Positions 48,201 through 55,993 are shown, numbered from the stretch's first letter. The stretch is DNA of 64,000 bases from Prevotella herbatica (GCF_017347605.1 NZ_AP024484.1:2494501-2558500); one strand, 5' to 3'. Program-made: numbers and translations. The notes: generated by a model not told the origin, from the letters alone.

Positions 48201-48695
48201 TCAAAGAGAATTGCTTATTGACTGTATCCACTTGTCAATGCGTTCTTCACTCTTGGCTTCGTTCTCGTTGGCATCCAGTGCTAGTCCCACAAATTTACCG
48301 TCAATCACTGATTCTGAGTCATCAAATGTGTATTCTGAGGCATCAACTCCTCCTACGATATTGGCACCAGAATCTTTCACTGTATCGTAAATCTCTCGCA
48401 TGCCTCCGCAAAAAGTATCGCTGTAACTATCTGCATCGCCACATCCAAACAGTGCAACTGTCTTTCCACTGAGATCGGCATCCTTTAGCTTTCCAATGCC
48501 GTCATACCAGTCATCCTGCATTTCTCCAGCTCCCCATGTTGAAGTGCCGAATACAAAATTATCGTATTCTGCTAGCTTATCTATACTAATGTCGTTTACG
48601 TCAACAATATCAGCTTTAATTTTTTGAGCGATAATTTCGGCAAAGCTCTGGCAATTGCCGGTTGACGAACCAAATACTACCAATGTTTTTTTCAT
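48201..48695 (-). CDS. fldA: Flavodoxin
   Basis: Long-chain flavodoxin of 164 residues, small FMN electron carrier. Phosphate-binding loop GSSTGNCQSFAE at 9-20, FMN stacking loop FGTSTWGAGEMQDDWYD, and VALFGCGDADSYSDTFCGGM. It can replace ferredoxin in redox reactions. Downstream of a broken cupin fragment, from whose side it is presumably transcribed. Confidence 0.92.
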   Translation of the reverse strand: MKKTLVVFGSSTGNCQSFAEIIAQKIKADIVDVNDISIDKLAEYDNFVFGTSTWGAGEMQDDWYDGIGKLKDADLSGKTVALFGCGDADSYSDTFCGGMREIYDTVKDSGANIVGGVDASEYTFDDSESVIDGKFVGLALDANENEAKSEERIDKWIQSISNSL

Positions 48696-48715
48696 ATCTA
48701 TTCTCCTTTTTTATT

Positions 48716-48864
48716 TTAAAATGAATATTTATTTTAGCTGAAATCAATGTTTTAATCATCTTGAACTTGTTGCCTGCTCGCAGACTGTGAACACCACCTG
48801 TCGCCATCACGAATATTTGTTCGGCTTTAAATGATAATCATCTTTGTCAAGAGTTTATACAACT
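48716..48864 (-). pseudogene. Cupin gene fragment (duplicate of the gene at 48974)
   Basis: On the minus strand this stretch is clearly similar to the 3' half of the intact cupin gene: VHSLRAGNKFKMIKTLISAK here against VHSLRADNKFKMIITMVSAK there. The 5' part is missing and the remainder carries stops and frame changes. It precedes flavodoxin and lies just downstream of a duplicated promoter. Confidence 0.8.
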
Positions 48865-48878
48865 TATTTTTTCTGGTG

Positions 48879-48909
48879 CAAATATAGTGCTAAAATAAAA
48901 AATCTACAA
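48879..48909 (-). promoter_or_regulatory. Promoter before the cupin fragment and flavodoxin
   Basis: Minus strand TTG (plus-strand CAA 48907-48909) and TATATTTG (plus-strand CAAATATA 48879-48886), 20 nt apart. The flank is similar to the eno promoter. It probably drives flavodoxin through the dead cupin fragment. Confidence 0.72.
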
Positions 48910-48973
48910 TACCTTTTAATGATGATATTTTAAGATTATCACATCTTATGCGATCTCATTTTTATTCTCCTTT

Positions 48974-49321
48974 TTATTTTTTAAAATCAATATTTCTTTT
49001 AGCTGAAACCATTGTTATGATCATCTTAAATTTGTTGTCTGCTCGTAGACTGTGAACATGACCTGCCGGTATCATGAATATTTCTCCGGCTTTAATAAGA
49101 TGTTCTTCATCATCCAGAGTTAATACAAACTGTCCGTCTATTGCTTGTATAAAAGCATCGAGTGGGGCAGAGTGTGGACTGAGCTGTTGACCTTTACCAA
49201 AAGCGAAAAGAGTAATGCTTCCGCTTTCGTTATGTAGAAGTTCCATACTTACGATACCTTCTTCTTGATATGCGATGATATCATTAGGATTTAGGGCTTT
49301 TCCTTTTTCAAATCTTGCCAT
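48974..49321 (-). CDS. Small cupin-domain protein
   Basis: 115 residues forming one cupin beta-barrel: SPHSAPLDAFIQAIDGQFVLTL, then AGEIFMIPAGHVHSLRA. Metal-binding histidines are plausible at SPHSAP and GHVH. Such proteins bind small ligands or metal; no substrate can be named. In the duplicated block with flavodoxin. Confidence 0.82.
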   Translation of the reverse strand: MARFEKGKALNPNDIIAYQEEGIVSMELLHNESGSITLFAFGKGQQLSPHSAPLDAFIQAIDGQFVLTLDDEEHLIKAGEIFMIPAGHVHSLRADNKFKMIITMVSAKRNIDFKK

Positions 49322-49409
49322 ACAGTTTTATTTTTATTTCTTCAACAATACTTTCTATTCTTATAGATACAAATCAAATGCCATGATGATAACGGATAAC
49401 AAATGTTAC

Positions 49410-49672
49410 TTAAATATGTTCTGCCAAAGCCATTGCATGATTATTCTTGGTGAGTTCGTTTCTATAGTTTTCAGCAAAATGTTTTGTCGTTTTCTTCTTT
49501 GCGTCCGAATGCCTTTCTTATTTCTATTGATGATTCTATTTTTCTTGCAATGCTTGTAAATGGCTGCATTTGTCTTCGAAATATCCCTAGGCTATAGTAG
49601 GTCTATCAATATTCGAAACCCGTCTTCTTCATCATAGGGAAGATAAATTCTTTTTATTTTAAGTTTGTTCAT
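49410..49672 (-). pseudogene. Broken DUF488 gene
   Basis: On the minus strand it begins MNKLKIKRIYLPYDEEDGFR, ILIDLL and then TAG where DUF488 proteins have a tryptophan (DRLWPRGIS). PRDISKTNAAIYK follows in the same frame, while IEIRKAFGRKEEN and MALAEHI plus stop lie in shifted frames. So one nonsense change and at least two frameshifts have inactivated it. DUF488 function is unknown. Confidence 0.78.
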
Positions 49673-49694
49673 ATCTTTATAATTTATCTTTTAG

Positions 49695-49740
49695 CAAAGA
49701 TATGAACATTTCAATGAATATAATGGTAACAAATGTTACC
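49695..49740 (-). promoter_or_regulatory. Promoter and palindromic operator of the DUF488 pseudogene
   Basis: Minus-strand TATCTTTG (plus-strand CAAAGATA 49695-49702) sits 22 bases before the ATG. Just upstream is the perfect palindrome GGTAACAAATGTTACC (49725-49740). A shorter copy, TAACAAATGTTA, occurs at 49397-49408 at the other end of the pseudogene. Such a palindrome is a likely repressor or activator site. Confidence 0.5.
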
Positions 49741-49890
49741 TTTTTTGTATAAAAGTAGTTAAATATTGGCTTGCTATTTACTAGCAATAATTGGCTGCCT
49801 ATAGAAAGCAAATGCCGTAAGAGTAAAATGTTGTTTTGAATACAAGTGTATATTTTATTACATACGCAATGTCTAAAAAAGAATATTATC
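49741..49890. other. Intergenic, AT-rich
   Basis: No gene or structure recognised. The minus-strand open frame that crosses this stretch has no family resemblance and poor composition. Confidence 0.35.
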
Positions 49891-50021
49891 CCAAAAGTTT
49901 GAAAACAGACAAATATCCTCCACTCATGGTATAAGCGTTTGACATATAGATGATTAGAGGTGGAGGTTGTCATCCACTAACCTCCACTATCCTCCACGTT
50001 TTTGTAAACTATTAAGAAATA
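49891..50021. repeat. Inverted repeat, left copy
   Basis: About 130 bases that return as reverse complement at 51079-51210. The inner end (TATTTCTTAATAGTTTACAA and onward to ACGTGGA) is identical in both. Internal motifs are repeated CCTCCAC boxes and a hairpin GTGGAGGTT / AACCTCCAC (49960-49987). Confidence 0.85.
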
Positions 50022-50158
50022 ATAAGCTGTTACGATGTGTAAATCTGAACTATGGTGAATAATATGTGTTTAAATATGTTTACATTTATTGCGTGAGATG
50101 GTTTTGCTAAGTGTTTTGAAATGACATTTCTGTTGTATTCTTAACAAGTCAGCATAAG

Positions 50159-50290
50159 CGTTTCCGTTTTGTCGTAGAATGGAATCTATTCCATCGATCA
50201 AACGTTTTCATTGTATCGTAGGAAAGAATCTGTTATATCGTATAGACGTTTCCGTTTCATCGATCAAACGTTTCCAAAATACTTTAATTT
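50159..50290. repeat. 22-bp-period degenerate tandem repeat, about six units
   Basis: Units begin near 50159, 50181, 50203, 50225, 50247 and 50269 with consensus CGTTTCCGTTT-ATCG-A-AA. Alternate units are more alike (44-bp higher period). The array lies in non-coding DNA upstream of the small exported protein gene. Confidence 0.7.
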
Positions 50291-50293
50291 ATC

Positions 50294-50316
50294 GAGTGAT
50301 TAGGGTCTAATCACTC
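50294..50316. repeat. Perfect 10-bp hairpin next to the repeat array
   Basis: GAGTGATTAG, loop GGT, CTAATCACTC. It follows directly after the 22-bp repeats. No T-run, so it may be an operator or processing site. Confidence 0.6.
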
Positions 50317-50505
50317 AGCGTTTCTTCGTATATTGCAGAGTGATATGGCCCTTATTACTAAATTACGTATCGAAAAGGTGATTTTTTCTTTACGGGCAAA
50401 GATTGTTGTAAATGTTAATTATGGTAAATATTAAGTTGGAGATCTTGTGATTATTAGAAATAAATTGTATTTTTACTAAGTGAATAAAAAATATACTTAT
50501 CTGAA

Positions 50506-50838
50506 ATGAAAAAACACATTATTATTTTAACAGCATTATTCTTAAGTTTGCAATTAAATGCTCAAACCCATTTGCAAAAGGATTCCTTGAATATTCCTGT
50601 GATTCTGGTTGATGGGGTTGAAGTACAGGACATAGATAGTCTAAAGCAAGATGATATTATAAGTGTAAACGTTGTAAAGGACAAAAATATTTTAAAATAC
50701 TTTTATCCACGTATGGGAGGTATTATGTGTATAACGACAAAATCAAAAAAATATCTTAAACCGATTCAGCAAAAATATTTTAAGCAACTCGAAGAAGCTA
50801 AGAAAAGACGAAAAAAAGGGGTGTTTCTAATAAGGTGA
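50506..50838 (+). CDS. Small exported protein with a TonB-receptor plug-like segment
   Basis: 110 residues, signal peptide about 1-19 (ending QLNAQ). The centre PVILVDGVEVQDIDSLKQDD, then IISVNVVKDKNILKYFYPRM and GGIMCITTKSKK, follows the pattern of SusC/TonB-receptor plug domains (VDGVE...I.SI.VLKD...Y..GGVI.ITTK), but no barrel follows. The C-terminus is strongly basic (EEAKKRRKKG). Function unknown; it could be a stand-alone plug or signalling domain. It is the only gene between the inverted repeats. Confidence 0.7.
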   Translation: MKKHIIILTALFLSLQLNAQTHLQKDSLNIPVILVDGVEVQDIDSLKQDDIISVNVVKDKNILKYFYPRMGGIMCITTKSKKYLKPIQQKYFKQLEEAKKRRKKGVFLIR

Positions 50839-51078
50839 TTTTAATCATGATGCACTTACAACGTGTAAAAACGATTATGGATAATAATTTGTAGAAAAGT
50901 AGTTTGTTGTATTAGTTAAATATTAGAAAACAGCGGACAATCATCACAATATGGTTGTCTGCTATTTGATACTATTTATCAAGACGATAAATGAACTAAG
51001 ATATATTCGTAGAAATGTAAATATATCTGATTTGTTGCTATTCATGATATATTAGATATAAGTTCAACGTTAGTAAAA
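50839..51078. other. Intergenic inside the inverted-repeat pair
   Basis: No gene seen. A weak hairpin is possible around AGACAACCAT-like sequence near 50935-50965 (GACAATCATC / ATGGTTGTC), just after the plug-like gene. Confidence 0.35.
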
Positions 51079-51210
51079 TATTTCTTAATAGTTTACAAAA
51101 ACGTGGATGATGGTGGAGGATAGTGGAGGTTAACCTCCACCTCTAATTATTTATATATCAAACGCTTATGCCGTGAGTGGAGGATATTTTCCTATTTTAA
51201 ACTTTCTGGA
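51079..51210. repeat. Inverted repeat, right copy
   Basis: Reverse-complement partner of 49891-50021 with about three quarters or more identity by eye. It contains the perfect 18-bp palindrome GTGGAGGTTAACCTCCAC at 51123-51140, which in the left copy is split by a 10-base loop. Confidence 0.85.
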
Positions 51211-51384
51211 TATTTTTGCTTTTTCATGATTTGGTCTGTAAAAAAACTTACAGATAAATCTGTTTATGAATAACTATAGTTTGCATATACTTAACTTCAA
51301 TATATATGTTTATTAGTTTACTACAAAATGTAGAATAAACTATGAACATATTAAAAAACTATTGTCAGTTATTTCTTTATAAAA
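51211..51384. other. Intergenic, no gene seen
   Basis: AT-rich spacer between the right inverted repeat and the terminator of the 42-residue gene. Nothing recognised. Confidence 0.35.
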
Positions 51385-51410
51385 TAAGGGGCATTAGATA
51401 ATGCCCCTTA
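51385..51410 (-). terminator. Terminator of the 42-residue gene
   Basis: TAAGGGGCATT (51385-51395), loop AGAT, AATGCCCCTTA (51400-51410), perfect 11-bp stem; on the minus strand it is followed by TTTTATAAAG. It lies five bases after the stop. Confidence 0.75.
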
Positions 51411-51415
51411 TAATC

Positions 51416-51544
51416 TTACTTAATGTTTTTCTTGTTAACAACAAAAGAAATCAACTTGCCATGCTTAGGATAAATCCTATGGCCATACTTTGTGATGTAG
51501 CGACAGAATATACGTGTCTTAACATCTTTATTCATGCTTACCAT
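51416..51544 (-). CDS. 42-residue basic protein, conserved-looking
   Basis: Short gene supported by context. It starts with ATG at 51544 and reads MVSMNKDVKTRIFCRYITKY, then GHRIYPKHGKLISFVVNKKN, then IK and stop. A -7 promoter box lies 18 bases upstream and a perfect terminator 5 bases after the stop. Small proteins with a KTRIFCRYI-like start are recalled from Bacteroidetes with no known function. Highly basic; could bind nucleic acid. Confidence 0.65.
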   Translation of the reverse strand: MVSMNKDVKTRIFCRYITKYGHRIYPKHGKLISFVVNKKNIK

Positions 51545-51562
51545 AATAATTTTTTTTATGTG

Positions 51563-51570
51563 CAAATATA
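51563..51570 (-). promoter_or_regulatory. -7 box of the 42-residue gene
   Basis: Plus-strand CAAATATA reads TATATTTG on the minus strand. It is 18 bases from the ATG, so the leader is about 10 nt. Confidence 0.55.
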
Positions 51571-51788
51571 AAATAAGCACATGGTGAAACTTGTGTTATG
51601 AATTACTGTTAAAAAGTAACTTGATACAAAGTTATTATTAATTGCAATCAGTATGAACTCTTTTGCCTTAATATAAACGACAATTAGCTAATTGTCAGAA
51701 AGTAACTGCTTTATGCTGTTTATCGCATATATTTTTATGCTGTAAAGAGGGAAAAATCCCCCAACCTTATAGGAACGGGGATATAGTA

Positions 51789-52232
51789 TTATTTTGTTTT
51801 CTTAAATAAAAATGTTCTTGTAAGTAGTTTGTTAATTATAGAACTATATTCTTGCCAAGTTATGGTAGTTATATATTCGTTCTTCGGTTCAAATTTAAAT
51901 ATTTCATTTCCATCTTGATATCCCAACCCATCTAATTTCTTGCATGTTGTCGTAGAATTAGAAAATGTATATGTGCCATGCGATTCATAAACTCCGTAAT
52001 AGTATATGTATGTTCTATCAGAATTAAAAACTATTTCTCTTGATACATCTTTTACTGTTGTTCCGTCATTATTAATCTCGTATGTACTTTCCCATGTTCC
52101 AATTATTGATGAAATATTTGAGAAATCGACAGGATTCTTTAGTGTTAGGTCTTTATCATCTGAATCTTTATCTTCGCAAGATATAAGAAATAGTGATATG
52201 ATAGTAAGAAGACACAGTAAAATTTTCTTCAT
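51789..52232 (-). CDS. Small lipoprotein, lipocalin-like
   Basis: 147 residues with a lipoprotein signal (FLISC, Cys19) and an Asp-rich linker (EDKDSDDKD). The mature part, SIIGTWESTYEIN, then REIVFNSDRTYIYYYGVYES, then HGTYTFSNSTTTC, has the GTW start and strand pattern of Bacteroidetes lipocalin-like lipoproteins. Probably on the outer membrane; ligand unknown. Confidence 0.7.
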   Translation of the reverse strand: MKKILLCLLTIISLFLISCEDKDSDDKDLTLKNPVDFSNISSIIGTWESTYEINNDGTTVKDVSREIVFNSDRTYIYYYGVYESHGTYTFSNSTTTCKKLDGLGYQDGNEIFKFEPKNEYITTITWQEYSSIINKLLTRTFLFKKTK

Positions 52233-52305
52233 AATTTAGTATGTTAGCAATTGTTTTTGTCGCATGTTATTTAAGACATTGGTATAGATTATTACATGCC
52301 TGATC

Positions 52306-52881
52306 TTATTTTGACTTAGAATCTTCTTTGTCAATTATAGCAGATATTCTACTTTTCCATTCTTCTGCTGCTTTTTTTATCGTATCTAATAACATATCTG
52401 TCCCTTTATATTCATAAAACTTAATTATATACAAAGGATTTTCTATGTCACGTAGTGTTAAGTTTAGATTTATAGATTTAATCTTTTCCTTCTTCTTTGA
52501 TTTTCCAGACAATCCACCAATAACAGTGCCAACACCTCCGGCAAGCACATTGCCAACTATTGCCCCCCCAAGAACTCTTGACGTAGATTTCTTATATACA
52601 GATTCTCCGTCTATAACAAGTTCGCATGCGATAATATCAGAAAACGGAATTACTTTTTCAGAAAATATACATCTCTTGTTATTGATAGCAATAAATATTT
52701 CTTTGTTTATATCTAGCGCAATTATTCCTGTACTAGTCATTGTTTTACATGATATATCATATCCTTTTCCTTTGATAAAATTATTCATGATTTTTGTTTT
52801 ATTTTCGGATTCAGATATTCCAGAAAACAGTACAAGCCCCAAGACTATAACGATTGAGATTATTATAACCAATATTACCAT
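52306..52881 (-). CDS. Membrane-anchored protein with glycine-zipper segment
   Basis: 191 residues. One N-terminal transmembrane helix (about 1-20), a soluble beta-rich part (DISCKTMTSTGIIALDINKE, then FSDIIACELVIDGESVYKKS) and a Gly-rich segment GGAIVGNVLAGGVGTVIGGL that could insert into or associate with membrane. After it come a Lys-rich turn and strands (NLTLRDIENPLYIIKFYE). No family recognised. Confidence 0.65.
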   Translation of the reverse strand: MVILVIIISIVIVLGLVLFSGISESENKTKIMNNFIKGKGYDISCKTMTSTGIIALDINKEIFIAINNKRCIFSEKVIPFSDIIACELVIDGESVYKKSTSRVLGGAIVGNVLAGGVGTVIGGLSGKSKKKEKIKSINLNLTLRDIENPLYIIKFYEYKGTDMLLDTIKKAAEEWKSRISAIIDKEDSKSK

Positions 52882-52909
52882 ATTTTTATTTTTTAATTAT
52901 TTGAAAGTG

Positions 52910-52940
52910 CAAAATTAGTCTTAAATCAACGACCAAACAA
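52910..52940 (-). promoter_or_regulatory. Promoter of the glycine-zipper protein gene
   Basis: Minus strand TTG (plus-strand CAA 52938-52940) and TAATTTTG (plus-strand CAAAATTA 52910-52917) 20 nt apart. Confidence 0.6.
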
Positions 52941-52963
52941 TACTGATTTATCAGTAATATTTG

Positions 52964-53710
52964 TTATAACGGAGAATCGAGAAGACCTAGATTTTCAGCA
53001 TATCTTATAGCTTCTATTGATGTGTCAACATTAAATTTTTTAAAAATACTCTGTCGATGTATATTTATAGTATTAACGCTGAAGTGAAGCTTGTTTGATA
53101 TTTCATTACTTAGTTGTCCAGCACTAATTAACTTTAGAATTTCCAATTCTTTTGAAGACAAAATCGTATCTTTATTATAAAATTCATCTAGAGGAGGAAA
53201 CACCAAACCGGTTTTAAAATTAACAATTTTGGAGTTAACAATATATGGAGGGGCTTGGTTTGGTGCAATATCAACTATACTTAGACTTAACCAAATATTA
53301 CCTATTTTGTCAAATGCCAATATTGTTATATGTTCTACAACGCGCTGGTATTTCCCTCTTACCAAAGCCCTATATTCTCTTATTACTTTATTATACTTGG
53401 CATTTGTATTATTAGAAAACAGATGCTTGAATGTTGCAATTCCATTTTTAAAAAGAGCTTCATAATCATCAGGATGCACTTTAACTTCAGAATACTCCTT
53501 GTCTGTCTCCTTAAATAATTCTTTATAGTATTCAGACTCATATACATGTTTTTTTCTATAAACATCAAAAACAGAAAGTGCACAGCCTTTTAAAAAAGCG
53601 GAATTTGAAATCTGATCAATATTTGTTTTCAAGATTTCATCCCCAATGCTACTCTCATCAAATTTTTGATATTCAAGTAAATGGCAATATTCTTCTTCTA
53701 TAGTATTCAT
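52964..53710 (-). CDS. LuxR/NarL-type transcriptional regulator
   Basis: 248 residues. The C-terminal LuxR-type helix-turn-helix is clear: SSKELEILKLISAGQLSNEI, then SNKLHFSVNTINIHRQSIFK. The N-terminal 170 residues have a PAS-like pattern without a recognised receiver domain. A possible -7 box (TATTTTTG, minus strand) lies at 53719-53726. Targets unknown; the glycine-zipper and lipoprotein genes downstream are candidates. Confidence 0.82.
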   Translation of the reverse strand: MNTIEEEYCHLLEYQKFDESSIGDEILKTNIDQISNSAFLKGCALSVFDVYRKKHVYESEYYKELFKETDKEYSEVKVHPDDYEALFKNGIATFKHLFSNNTNAKYNKVIREYRALVRGKYQRVVEHITILAFDKIGNIWLSLSIVDIAPNQAPPYIVNSKIVNFKTGLVFPPLDEFYNKDTILSSKELEILKLISAGQLSNEISNKLHFSVNTINIHRQSIFKKFNVDTSIEAIRYAENLGLLDSPL

Positions 53711-53748
53711 ATTGATTGCAAAAATAGAAATAATAATTCATATATGAT

Positions 53749-54132
53749 CACTAGTGTCCACTAAAAAGTGGTCTTAGTCAAAATTAAATAATAGCGATTC
53801 ACTTGAACTAGTGCGTTCTTTGTCATTATTGAATATAGTCTTGTCAAGAAGTTCTCTCAAGGGAGTCTTGTCTGTTAATGAGATACTAAGTATCTGCAAG
53901 ACCTCATGAGTGCTCCTTTCGAGTCTCATGGCAATTATTGAGCATGATCTACATCTGGACTGCAATATTTATGAAGTGATGAGCATTTTTGGAAGTTCTC
54001 TGCTTGCAAAGGATAATATCAAAGAGCTCTGTTCAAAGGCACCTTTGGATCATGTTGGTAATAACGATATGCTTAATATACAACTTGATATACAGTTCGC
54101 GCATGATTAACTAATTTTAAAGGGCACTAGTG
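53749..54132. mobile_element. IS remnant: two transposase ends fused head to head
   Basis: CACTAGTGTCC at 53749-53759 and its near reverse complement GGGCACTAGTG at 54122-54132 bound the segment. Inside, a minus-strand tail (53774-53930) reads LERSTHEVLQILSISLTDKT, then PLRELLDKT, and a plus-strand tail (about 53930-54110) reads EHDLHLDCNIYEVMSIFGSS, then LLAKDNIKEL. Both resemble the C-terminal end of IS4-type transposases common in Bacteroides (HL.L..YE.LQILS.S...KTP..EL). They are different copies, so the element is the junction of two elements after deletion. Confidence 0.65.
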
Positions 54133-54144
54133 TTATCCTACAAA

Positions 54145-55533
54145 CTATTTCCTTTTTCTAATTATTTTAGGATGAATAAACAAGCCAGTCAGTAAGATGA
54201 TGACGATTAAAATTCCAAACACATTGACATAAACAGTTGAAAAAAGCCCTTTCATCCAATTTGTAAAAAAACGACCAACATGGATTTCTAACGCCAGATT
54301 CCATAATGGCATGCCTTGCTCTTTCAACGTCTCTGGAATTTCCCCAACCCCCTTCGAAATCTCTTTTCCATGATTATCTATGATACCTTTTCTTTTATCA
54401 AAAAGAATATAATGATTACGATTTAAATCTTTAGAGAATCCAACTACGGCAATATTTTTTCCTATATTTTTTGTTACCTCATTTTCTGTATCATAGATAT
54501 ATGCACCTTTTAGCGAACCAACCAACCACTTTGTACTATCTATTGGCTCAAAAACATTCAAACCCATGCTCGTAAGTTTGGGATGTCTATTCATTTTCTT
54601 TACATTCCCGTCTAGTTTATCTAACCAAAACATTGATTGACTAGTTGCCAACATCCATTTCCCTGCATAAGCATTCCATCTTATCGCTCTCAAATCCTTT
54701 ATATTTTCACTATAAGTATGATAGGTCACATTACGCAATAATCCAGCAAGAGGATCACGTAAACATAAACCTGTAATAACGATTTTTAAAGTAAAAAGGA
54801 TTAGCCATAATCCCAAAATATTATGCCACTTCAATACTGTTTTTTTTATTCTTTTCTTACCAAACGAAAAAAGGATTCCTGTAATTGTAAGAGTAATCAG
54901 TACTATTGCTATAAAATCTATAAAATATACACCTAGAGATCCATTTATCTCTCCAGTATGCATTTTCATCGCTATAGAAAACAGATTAACTTTTACGTCT
55001 TTATTAGGATTCTTTATGCTATAATATGTAAAATGATTATAAGGTGGTAAACTGGTAATAACAGAATCCTCAGAAACAACCACCACCATGTTTCCCTTTA
55101 TGGTCATATCGCGGATAGGTATGTCGCGTAGTCTTATCCACTCATTTTTCCAAATATATAAAGCCCATGAAGATGCTGCAAGTAATTGTCTATGCTGATT
55201 CATGGTCACAGTAAGAATATCCCTATTATCAGCTCCCTCTGGTAATCCTTTATTCATAGACTTGAAGAACGAGAAATGGGAATCAGTCTGCCAGACTCCC
55301 GCATTTCCCCATACAATCACATTGTGAGCACTCCTTACAAGCGTGCCTCTGACAATGCCATTATTATAGTTGTTGATGTTATAACTTTCAGGCAAATATG
55401 TTCGATTTATATCTTGGCTAGCTAAAGCCTTGCGATGGTTTAAGATAATGCCTGTTATACTGAAGAATACTATAATAATAGCAATGCCTAGCCCTAGCCA
55501 TTTATGCCATTTTCGAAATACTTTTTTCTTCAT
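54145..55533 (-). CDS. PepSY domain membrane protein (reductase-like)
   Basis: 462 residues with four transmembrane helices. First helix KWLGLGIAIIIVFFSITGII followed by LNHRKAL, a periplasmic PepSY-like domain, central helices near 200-270 (FIAIVLITLTITGILFSF, then KWHNILGLWLILFTLKIVIT) and a C-terminal helix. Conserved histidines near helices (RKWHKWLGL, LKWHNILGLW) could bind haem. Related PepSY proteins reduce ferric iron or other metals. Iron-uptake genes are not adjacent except a broken cbiK. Confidence 0.8.
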   Translation of the reverse strand: MKKKVFRKWHKWLGLGIAIIIVFFSITGIILNHRKALASQDINRTYLPESYNINNYNNGIVRGTLVRSAHNVIVWGNAGVWQTDSHFSFFKSMNKGLPEGADNRDILTVTMNQHRQLLAASSWALYIWKNEWIRLRDIPIRDMTIKGNMVVVVSEDSVITSLPPYNHFTYYSIKNPNKDVKVNLFSIAMKMHTGEINGSLGVYFIDFIAIVLITLTITGILFSFGKKRIKKTVLKWHNILGLWLILFTLKIVITGLCLRDPLAGLLRNVTYHTYSENIKDLRAIRWNAYAGKWMLATSQSMFWLDKLDGNVKKMNRHPKLTSMGLNVFEPIDSTKWLVGSLKGAYIYDTENEVTKNIGKNIAVVGFSKDLNRNHYILFDKRKGIIDNHGKEISKGVGEIPETLKEQGMPLWNLALEIHVGRFFTNWMKGLFSTVYVNVFGILIVIILLTGLFIHPKIIRKRK

Positions 55534-55566
55534 TTTACTATTATATTTCTATCTGTATATTAAAAA

Positions 55567-55950
55567 TTAATTCATTGCGTTTCGTATTTTCTCAACAATA
55601 CGATCTTGTACCTCTGGAATTTCTAACAATCCTTGATTAATAATTTTCACATCATAATCTTCGTTCTCAAGTGCTTGTCTCCATTTCCCGTCTAGATCTT
55701 CAACTGCATGATTACCAGCAATTAAGAGAGAGGATATAATGTAACCTTTTTAGCCTTGTCTTTTTTAAGTATGCGTTTGACCATTGCTAAGTCTGGATAA
55801 TTCTCAATAGTTCCTATATGGAATTTTTTATCTATCTCAGCAGCATCATTGCCTGTGCCATAATATGTCATCATTATTGAAGGGGGGCTGGGCTTTAACG
55901 GAAGCCGTGGATAAAAAACATCCAATTATTAATTCGAGTAACTTATTCAT
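55567..55950 (-). pseudogene. cbiK: Broken cbiK-like sirohydrochlorin chelatase
   Basis: Minus strand starts with an intact signal peptide MNKLLELIIGCFLSTASVKA, then jumps to a late part of the protein: MMTYYGTGNDAA, KFHIGTIENYPDLAMVKRIL, KAKKVTLYPLS and, after a frameshift, IAGNHAVEDLDGKWRQALEN to the natural end IRNAMN. About the first two thirds of the mature enzyme are deleted. CbiK inserts Co2+ (or Fe2+) into sirohydrochlorin. Confidence 0.82.
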
Positions 55951-55962
55951 CTTTTTTGGTTG

Positions 55963-55993
55963 CAAAGGTACTTGGTAAGCATAATGATTGCAA
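55963..55993 (-). promoter_or_regulatory. Intact promoter of the broken cbiK
   Basis: Minus strand TTG (plus-strand CAA 55991-55993) and TACCTTTG (plus-strand CAAAGGTA 55963-55970), exactly 20 nt apart, next to the start of the pseudogene. Confidence 0.7.

Noticed and set aside
48616..48810. Minus-strand open frame of 64 residues as a real gene
   Set aside because: Its first part is the 3' end of a duplicated cupin gene and the rest is out-of-frame flavodoxin sequence.
49677..49973. 98-residue minus-strand frame as a gene
   Set aside because: Runs through the left inverted repeat and AT-rich DNA, no domain or start signal.
50159..50290. CRISPR array
   Set aside because: Units are contiguous and degenerate with no unique spacers, and no cas genes are present.
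49891..51210. Proven invertible promoter switch
   Set aside because: Inverted repeats are imperfect, no recombinase is adjacent and no promoter of good quality faces outward, so inversion is only a possibility.
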